In this document: piece by piece, positions 7,501 to 11,916 of the stretch | Numbering within the stretch: position 1 is the stretch's first letter | How the letters are laid out: each line of letters begins with the position of its first letter | Assembly (NCBI GenBank): GCA_038211505.1 | Contig: JBBQVO010000100.1 | Span: 1-11,916 of the forward strand | DNA length: 11,916 nucleotides | Reading direction: 5' to 3' | Source: JBBQVO01 sp038211505 | GTDB taxonomy: Bacteria; Chloroflexota; Dehalococcoidia; DSTF01; JACRBR01 | Notes under the pieces: model-generated | What the model saw: the letters and a program-made list of their open reading frames with translations, nothing else | What the model was told of the DNA's origin: nothing | Database searches by the model: none | Program-made: the position numbers and the translations under genes

Positions 7501-7702
7501 CGCTGATCTCGAACAGGTTCTCACGACGATCGTCGATGGCGTCGACTCGGGCTACTTTGCGCCGAATCCGGGCAACGACGCCGGCAACTGCATGTGGTGC
7601 GACTACAAGGACGTCTGCGACAAGAAGATCGATCGCATCGCCGCGCGCAAGACCGAAGACGCGCGCGGCGCGCAGTTCATCGCCATGCAGGAGATCTCGT
7701 AG
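4535..7702 (+). CDS. AddB-like PD-(D/E)XK nuclease subunit of a helicase-nuclease (DNA repair)
   Basis: Large 1055-aa subunit expected to pair with the downstream AddA-like protein and resect double-strand breaks. The N-terminal half resembles AddB/UvrD-type folds without working ATPase motifs: the place of the first motif reads VTVLVGHVLLKRYL (about 34-47), with no G-x-GK[ST]. Remnants of later helicase motifs are seen at about 530-556 (VMDASSLRHLRFRAVHLVGVAE) and 592-630 (EALTFVLAIEAA, LALSYARAE, LPSYFF). The C-terminal RecB-type nuclease (about 740-1040) is intact: SPSRLETYAECPYRYF, His787 (GSLIHAIL), Asp909 (GRIDR), Asp924 and Lys926 (VIDYKTGK) and Gln943 (LQLPIYLL). Cys753 with Cys1019, Cys1022 and Cys1028 (NCMWCDYKDVC) has the spacing of the AddB 4Fe-4S staple. 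Its stop overlaps the next start, so the two genes are co-translated. Actinobacterial and Chloroflexi homologues are usually called simply PD-(D/E)XK nuclease family protein, so the symbol is left blank. Confidence 0.88.
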   Translation: MAPAEIVTGPLPELEDAFVEAVERLRAPDPLAPVTVLVGHVLLKRYLPRMLARRGHAHINMRFVTMNELAATLAPDDVELEKPHLSPDAERLIVREIAAGATGYFGAIARGEGFVDALMRLFRELDLGGFDDGALEQVCIAAGFADHAKMDGLITLYAAYVKRRAAFATTADAYRRADTSSFAGRLLVYGVWSLTEVQATLLDALAQSHDATIFIPRTGGDADDAHLALRARLVQHGATARALTHRDDTPLAQIAGALFTTPGAPKIGATNVALVSAPDTVREIWEAARACLDWARQGIAFHEMAVVYRNRDPYRALVDEIFSEAGIETYLHDGRLLSAHPLGRRLLSLLDLAADPRFTRHDVMEFLTETRIPYETSQRYGRIRPSAWETFTREAGIVAGIEQWRTRLTRLAAEKRERAKDEKFSWMAGAADRVDELNAFIADFHRDLTSQRAGDARWDEHLAYLRGIATTYDDGLTPLLDALDDLKTLAAVAERVPFDVFCRAVRDYLERRDASDVLGEPIREFGKRGVAVMDASSLRHLRFRAVHLVGVAERAWPPPPRPDPLLLEHERRRLNDASAGCALPLRTEPDAEALTFVLAIEAATEHLALSYARAEAGGSGKHLPSYFFRAVAEALEGRSLDLAELDASGCVRRIEAGRLACDDPGASLSLAEYDRGLIRSHVADAAPAVVAAISVDTPSFGRAIVARQARWSRALTAFDGVMSSELAIERLAAQQFARGRAVSPSRLETYAECPYRYFLRYALGVEPIDEPEALERIDALERGSLIHAILERFLRECERDDPPSANARPRHLLRLLAVAHEEGRDREERGVTGRPLLWAMDQQQIHGDLIRWYDAEVTESARTDVRPGDFEVAFGAPAYGNNETTALTVADPLPIAAGDERLLVQGRIDRVDWDHAKTRFRVIDYKTGKSSMKTAFDHGRALQLPIYLLVAARALGIDATQGEAQYFYASSRGGFKRATLGGETLDDRRADLEQVLTTIVDGVDSGYFAPNPGNDAGNCMWCDYKDVCDKKIDRIAARKTEDARGAQFIAMQEIS
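7689..7693 (+). promoter_or_regulatory. Ribosome binding site of the addA-like gene, inside addB-like
   Basis: AGGAG ends 8 nt before the GTG at 7702. It lies within the last codons of the upstream gene and supports GTG, rather than any upstream codon of the open frame, as the start. Confidence 0.8.
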
Positions 7703-10700
7703 TGGGAGCGTTCGCGCCGCAAGACGAAGATGTCCGCAACGAGATCCGCACGTGTGTCGACGTCAATATGTGCGTCGAAGCAGGCGCCGGCACTGGAAAG
7801 ACGACAGTGCTCGTCGATCGCATCGTCCACATACTGAAGAGCGGCTCGACGACGGTCGATCATCTCGCCGTTATCACCTTCACCGAGAAAGCTGCGGCCG
7901 AGCTCGCCGCCCGCGTCCGCCGCGGCCTCGAGCGCGCCCACGATGATCCGGCGGTGAGCGACGACGAGCGCGAGCGCATCGCCGCGTCGATCCGCGGCCT
8001 GAACGCCGCGCACATCGAGACGATCCACGCGTTCGCCGCCGCGCTGCTTCGTGAGCGGCCGGTCGAGGCGCGCCTCGATCCGGGTTTCGAGGTGCTCGCC
8101 GATCTGCCGGCGCAGCTCTCGTTCGAGTCCGCGTACGACGACTGGATCACGGAACAGATGGCGATCGAGCCGCCGCCGCCGGCGCTCGTCGCCGCGCTCA
8201 ACCTCGGGCTGCGATACAATCTCGTGCGCGAAGCCGCCGAACGCCTCAACGATCACCGCGACGCGCTGCCGCTGCCCCCATACGCAGACGTCCACATCGA
8301 TGTCGACGACGTGATCGACTTCCTCGGCGATCGTCTCGAGATCATCCGCCGCGCCTGGCCGGCGATCATCGATGTCGAGAACACTACATACACCGAGTCG
8401 CAGCGCATGGATGGCGCATGCGCCGAATTCGCTGCGCTCCGAGATCACACCCGTACCGAGATCGATGGCGATCGACTCGTGCTAAACGCGATTGCTGGTG
8501 TCGCGCTGCCCGATGCGTTTCACGGCAAAGCGGGTGATTGGCGGGGAAGCGCCGGTACGACGGCCAAGAACGCACTGAAAGACATCAAAGAGCGCCTGCT
8601 TATTTGCCACCTGAGCATCTGCCGACAGGCGACGGCGAATCTGGTCACTTGGCTACAGGCGTTCCCCGCGTACTACGGCGAGCGGCGCAAGCGCGATGGC
8701 ACCGTCGACTTCAACGATCTGCTGATCTGGGCGCGTGATCTCGTGCGCGACTCCGACGAGGTGCGCGCCTATTTCGCCGACAAGTACCGCTGCATTCTCG
8801 TCGATGAGTTCCAGGACACCGACCCGATGCAAGCCGAGATCGTCGTGCGGCTGTGCGCGAAGAGCGACGCCGGCGCGACGAACTGGCGCGCGCTGCGTCC
8901 ACGCCTGGGCAGCCTCTTCGTCGTCGGCGATCCAAAGCAGTCGATCTACCGCTTCCGCGGCGCCGACATCACGATGTACGACGACGTCACGCGCCACGTT
9001 TTCGATGCGCCGCCGCGCGAGATCACGCAGAATTTTCGCTCCGTCTCGCCCGTGATCGCCTGGGTGAACGCGATCTTCGGCAATTTGATCAACGAACGCG
9101 AAGGCTTGCAGCCACGCTACCTCGATCTCGTGCATCTTCCGGCGCTCGCCGCCGAAGCTGTCGACGCGATCACGATCGTACACGGGATGGTCAACGAGAC
9201 GCAGAACAAAGCGCGGGCGATGCGGCGTGCTGAGGGTGCGTCGATCGCGTCGCTGCTGCGACGCGAAGTCGGCGGAGGATCGTGGCGCGTGCGCGGCGCT
9301 GGCGGCGCATTGCGGGCGGCGACGTGGCGCGACGTCGTCATCCTGATCCCGAGCCGCACCGAACTCCCGCTGTACGAGGAGGCGCTTGCCGCCGCCGAGA
9401 TTCCGCACCGGCACGAAGGCGGCCGCCAGTTCTTCGAGCGTCAGGAGGTGCGCGAGCTGACGTCGGTGTTGCGCGCGATCGATGACTCGACGGACGCCGC
9501 TGCGATCGTCGCCGCGCTGCGCTCGCCGGCGTACGGCTGCTCCGACGAGGAGCTGTTTCTCTATCGCAGCGACAACGGTCGCTTTGACTATCTGTCGGTG
9601 CCCGACGATGTCGCAGGCGTCGTCCCGGACGCGCTGCGCAGCCTGCGCGGGTTTGCCGCGATGCGACACACGACACCGCTGCCGGAGATCATCCGTGCCG
9701 TCCTCGATACGACGCGCCTTGTCGAATTCGCGATGCTGCAGCCGCAGGGCGAGCAGACCGCCGCGAATCTCCTGAAGATGATCGATCAGGCGCGCGCCTT
9801 CAGCGACGCGCAGGGCGGCGGTCTGCGAGGCTTCGTGCGCTGGATCAGGCAGAACGTGCTGCGCGCCGGCGATGAGACCGACGCATCGGTGAGCGAGGAG
9901 TCGGATGACGTAGTCCGCATCCTGACGATTCACGCATCGAAGGGGCTGGAGTTCCCGATCGTCGTCTTCGCCAACATGAACGGCGACCGCCGCGACGCCA
10001 CCGACGTAATCATCGGTCGCGCGGGCGAAGCCCCCGCTCTCCACATGAAGCTCGGCAAGCGCGAAGACGGCTTCGTGACCCCCGGCTTTGAGGATGCCGA
10101 GACGCTCGAGCACGAACACAAGCTTGCGGAGGAGAAGCGCCTCCTCTACGTCGCTGCGACGCGCGCGAAGGATCGCCTCGTCGTGCCGCTGCTCGTCAAT
10201 CCGAACGACAAGCCGGTCACGGAGATCAAGAGCCTCAACGGCTGGCTCCGCAGCGCCGGCGCGGCGAACGTCGCTGAGGAGGATGCGGACATCGTGGATA
10301 CGGCCACGCTGCCCGCGCTCGAAGCCGAGCCCCGGATCTGGCGCTGGCCCACGGCCGAAGCGCATCCCGCCAGCGTGCGAGAGCTGATCGAGACCCGCGA
10401 GGCGTGGCAGAGCGCGCATCGTGCGCTCGTCGACGACGCCGCGACGCCGTACCGCATCGTCACCGCGACATCACTCAAGGCGGAGTGGGAGCGTAGCGCC
10501 GACGTAACCTCGGACGATGCCATTCGCCGCGGTCGCGCGACCGAATTCGGGACGGCCGTGCACGAACTCCTCGAGAAGATCGACCTCAGCCGGCCGCAAG
10601 ATATACCGGCGCTCGCGACGGCGATCGCCGCGCAGTCCGGACTCAATGACCGCGCGGACGAGATCGAGCAGCTAGCGCGAAACACGCTGGCGAGCGACGT

Positions 10701-11073
10701 GGTTGCGCGCGCTTTGCGGTCGCGGCATCTTCTGCGCGAGGTGCCGTTCACGGCGCCGCTACCCGAAGGCGACGGGCTCGCCGAGGGTCGCATCGATCTG
10801 CTGTTCGAAGAAGACTCGCCGGGCGGCCGCGGCATCGTCGTCGTCGACTTCAAGACCGACGCGGTGCGCAGCGAGCGCGAAGTCGATGAGCGGGCGGCGC
10901 ATTATCGCAACCAGGCGCTCGTCTACACGTGGGCGGCGCATCGCGCGACGTCGATGCCCGTGCGCGAGGTCGTCTTCCTCTTCGCGCGCATCGCGCTCGA
11001 ACACAACACGATCGTCGACGACGCATTCATGGCAGAAGCGGAAGCGCTGATGCGGGACGCCATTGCCGTCTAG
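7702..11073 (+). CDS. addA: AddA-like UvrD-family helicase / RecB-type nuclease (double-strand break repair)
   Basis: ATP-driven 3'-5' helicase and nuclease of 1123 aa, the motor of an AddAB/RecBCD-like resection complex feeding RecA. Starting at GTG 7702, all superfamily 1 motifs are present: Walker A EAGAGTGKTT (Lys33), motif Ia ITFTEKAAAEL (about 58-68), motif II LVDEFQDTD (Asp368/Glu369), motif III GDPKQSIYRFRGAD (from 409), motif IV TQNFRS (Arg446), motif V TIHASKGLEFPIVVF (His744) and motif VI YVAATRAKDRL (Arg821). The C-terminal PD-(D/E)XK nuclease has His954 (GTAVHELL), Asp1032 (GRIDL), Asp1049 and Lys1051 (VVDFKTD), and Gln1071/Tyr1075 (NQALVY), so it should be active. No Fe-S cysteine set is seen here; that lies in the partner. 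The frame stays open upstream to 7594, but that part is the partner gene out of frame. The TAGTG overlap implies translational coupling and matched stoichiometry. AdnB of mycobacteria is the closest alternative naming. Confidence 0.92.
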   Translation: MGAFAPQDEDVRNEIRTCVDVNMCVEAGAGTGKTTVLVDRIVHILKSGSTTVDHLAVITFTEKAAAELAARVRRGLERAHDDPAVSDDERERIAASIRGLNAAHIETIHAFAAALLRERPVEARLDPGFEVLADLPAQLSFESAYDDWITEQMAIEPPPPALVAALNLGLRYNLVREAAERLNDHRDALPLPPYADVHIDVDDVIDFLGDRLEIIRRAWPAIIDVENTTYTESQRMDGACAEFAALRDHTRTEIDGDRLVLNAIAGVALPDAFHGKAGDWRGSAGTTAKNALKDIKERLLICHLSICRQATANLVTWLQAFPAYYGERRKRDGTVDFNDLLIWARDLVRDSDEVRAYFADKYRCILVDEFQDTDPMQAEIVVRLCAKSDAGATNWRALRPRLGSLFVVGDPKQSIYRFRGADITMYDDVTRHVFDAPPREITQNFRSVSPVIAWVNAIFGNLINEREGLQPRYLDLVHLPALAAEAVDAITIVHGMVNETQNKARAMRRAEGASIASLLRREVGGGSWRVRGAGGALRAATWRDVVILIPSRTELPLYEEALAAAEIPHRHEGGRQFFERQEVRELTSVLRAIDDSTDAAAIVAALRSPAYGCSDEELFLYRSDNGRFDYLSVPDDVAGVVPDALRSLRGFAAMRHTTPLPEIIRAVLDTTRLVEFAMLQPQGEQTAANLLKMIDQARAFSDAQGGGLRGFVRWIRQNVLRAGDETDASVSEESDDVVRILTIHASKGLEFPIVVFANMNGDRRDATDVIIGRAGEAPALHMKLGKREDGFVTPGFEDAETLEHEHKLAEEKRLLYVAATRAKDRLVVPLLVNPNDKPVTEIKSLNGWLRSAGAANVAEEDADIVDTATLPALEAEPRIWRWPTAEAHPASVRELIETREAWQSAHRALVDDAATPYRIVTATSLKAEWERSADVTSDDAIRRGRATEFGTAVHELLEKIDLSRPQDIPALATAIAAQSGLNDRADEIEQLARNTLASDVVARALRSRHLLREVPFTAPLPEGDGLAEGRIDLLFEEDSPGGRGIVVVDFKTDAVRSEREVDERAAHYRNQALVYTWAAHRATSMPVREVVFLFARIALEHNTIVDDAFMAEAEALMRDAIAV

Positions 11074-11150
11074 CGACGTGCGCTATCGTGGCATTGCCGT
11101 CTAGCGGCGTGCGCTATCGGGCGTCGCCGTCATGCGGCGCGCTATCGCGG
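11061..11150. repeat. Three tandem copies of a 29-31-bp unit across two convergent gene ends
   Basis: Unit 1 (11061-11091) and unit 2 (11092-11121) share CATTGCCGTCTAGCG and GTGCGCTATCG and differ by one substitution and one indel. Unit 3 (11122-11150) is more diverged (CTAG to CATG, plus a short deletion). Unit 1 includes the addA-like stop TAG (11071-11073), and unit 3 includes the metalloprotease stop (CTA at 11142-11144). Units 1 and 2 each hold a small dyad TAGCG-n5-CGCTA. No T-tract follows, so this is not a standard intrinsic terminator. The 68-bp gap between the two genes consists wholly of this repeat. Confidence 0.8.
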
Positions 11151-11888
11151 CGACGCGCGATCGCCGTAGCGGACCTTCAGCGCGGCGATATCAGCATCCG
11201 TCAGCGTGATCAGGCAGTCCGTCGTCTCAGCCGCCATCACGGCCGGCGCCGGCAGATGATCGAGCCCGAGGAAGTGCCCCGTTTCGTGCAGCATCGTGCT
11301 GTCGAGACAGCGCAGCGTGCGATAGCGCCGCGGCGGCGCGCCATCGATGATGATGTCCGCCTCGACCAGGTGCACGCGATCGTCGGACACGCAGCCGGAC
11401 GTGCACTCCTTGTAGTGGAGCGACGTGCGGCCCGCTTCGAACTCGCCGGGCGCGATCGTGTCGCCCGTCAGCGTCCCCCAGCCGATCTGATTGACGCCAT
11501 CATCATCGGCCACCACGCCGCAAGCGCCGGTGTCGATCGTCGCGACACCCCACACCGCGAAGGCGCGATGCACCGCATCGACGAATTCGTCCTGCGTCGC
11601 GTATCCATCCGCCGCAGCCGAGATGCAATACGGGATCGGAATGTCGCGCCACCGTTCAAGGCTCCGCGGATTGGGCGGCAGCTGCGGCGTCGGCGTCGCG
11701 GTCGGCGTCGGCAAAGGCGTCAGCGTCGGCGATGCCGTGATCGTCGGCGAATTGGTGGCCGTGCCGGTCGGCGTGCGCGTCGCGTTGCTGCCGAGGACGC
11801 TCCCGCAGCCCGCGCCGAGCAAGCCAATCGCGAGCAAAGCCGCGAAGCACGCCAGACCTAACACTCGCTGAGAGCGCGTCGATTTCAT
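11142..11888 (-). CDS. Matrixin-like zinc metalloprotease, predicted lipoprotein
   Basis: A predicted exported, membrane-anchored metalloendopeptidase of 248 aa. The N-terminus is basic (MKSTRSQR), followed by a hydrophobic stretch (about 9-27) and Cys28 in LLGAGCGS. This is a lipobox-like site, although the -3 position is Gly rather than Leu. A Thr/Pro-rich linker (about 36-70) leads to the catalytic domain (about 72-243). The zinc site is HETGHFLGLDH (His201, Glu202, His205, His211), the metzincin HExxHxxGxxH motif. Met218 in APAVMAA fits the Met-turn, and the closing DADIAALKVRYG resembles matrixin ends. Six other Cys in the mature part (88, 123, 162, 166, 194, 225) could form three disulfides, which fits an extracellular location. 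Cys194 lies just before the zinc helix. No clear propeptide cysteine switch (PRCGxPD) is visible. The start has no strong Shine-Dalgarno. It converges on the repair operon and is probably unrelated to it. The substrate is unknown. Confidence 0.9.
   Translation of the reverse strand: MKSTRSQRVLGLACFAALLAIGLLGAGCGSVLGSNATRTPTGTATNSPTITASPTLTPLPTPTATPTPQLPPNPRSLERWRDIPIPYCISAAADGYATQDEFVDAVHRAFAVWGVATIDTGACGVVADDDGVNQIGWGTLTGDTIAPGEFEAGRTSLHYKECTSGCVSDDRVHLVEADIIIDGAPPRRYRTLRCLDSTMLHETGHFLGLDHLPAPAVMAAETTDCLITLTDADIAALKVRYGDRASPR
11679..11783 (-). repeat. Low-complexity Thr/Pro linker coding repeat
   Basis: This part of the metalloprotease gene encodes a linker of Thr, Pro, Ala and Ser (about residues 36-70, with TPTPT-like steps). 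At DNA level it is an imperfect run of GGCGTCGG-type hexamer and octamer steps on the plus strand. Such linkers hold the folded domain away from the membrane anchor, and their length can change by replication slippage. Confidence 0.75.
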
Positions 11889-11916
11889 GCGACCGCCCCA
11901 CTCATGCGCACGCGCC

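Noticed and set aside
7594..7701. Extension of the addA-like gene upstream to 7594
   Set aside because: This stretch is inside the addB-like gene, covering its Fe-S cysteine motif in another frame, and encodes an Arg-rich non-conserved sequence. GTG 7702 has AGGAG at ideal spacing.
8370..8650. A stretch of the addA-like gene with somewhat lower GC and different codon use, as a possible insertion
   Set aside because: It stays in frame between motifs Ia and II, where AddA/RecB proteins have a variable accessory domain. The shift is slight and was judged only by eye.
8653..10419. A 588-codon minus-strand frame opposite the addA-like gene
   Set aside because: It covers helicase motifs II to VI of addA in antisense, has a composition typical of shadow frames, and has no domain of its own.
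11061..11150. CRISPR-like array
   Set aside because: The units are contiguous with no unique spacers, there are only about three diverged copies, and no cas genes are nearby.

Overview
This is a GC-rich stretch (roughly 63-65 % G+C by eye) with tightly packed genes on both strands. The most likely source is a member of the Chloroflexota or a similar high-GC, F420-using lineage. Three things point there: a deazaflavin (F420)-type oxidoreductase, an exported lipoprotein whose mature part begins with a Thr/Pro 'TPTPT' linker of the kind common in Chloroflexota surface proteins, and an AddAB-type repair pair. No rRNA, tRNA or other marker fixes the taxonomy, so this stays an inference.

Layout. 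Positions 2-1132 (+) hold a Glu/Leu-dehydrogenase-family glutamate dehydrogenase cut off at its 5' end by the window edge. It is followed 25 bp later by ribD (1158-2261, +), the bifunctional deaminase/reductase of riboflavin synthesis. Facing ribD is a minus-strand block: a 100-aa dimeric-barrel-like hypothetical protein (2258-2560), a TesB-type acyl-CoA thioesterase (2688-3584), a 69-aa two-helix membrane protein (3703-3912) with its own promoter, ribosome binding site and terminator, and a DDN/F420-type oxidoreductase (4032-4469).

The second half is a divergently transcribed repair operon: an AddB-like nuclease subunit (4535-7702) and an AddA-like helicase-nuclease (7702-11073). Their stop and start codons overlap by one base (TAGTG). 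Together they should form a RecBCD-like complex that unwinds and resects double-strand breaks for RecA-dependent recombination. Both subunits keep the PD-(D/E)XK nuclease residues, but only AddA keeps helicase motifs. Convergent to this operon at the right edge is a matrixin-type zinc-metalloprotease lipoprotein (11142-11888, -). A short tandem repeat lies between the two genes and carries stop codons on both strands.

The gene content is mostly housekeeping and repair, and I see no phage, transposon, CRISPR or defence island. The points most worth a second look are a zinc-ligand substitution in the RibD deaminase site, the 29-31-bp repeat spanning two convergent gene ends, the AddB subunit without a Walker A motif, a split between Shine-Dalgarno-led and apparently leaderless genes, and an inverted repeat in the divergent control region of the repair operon.
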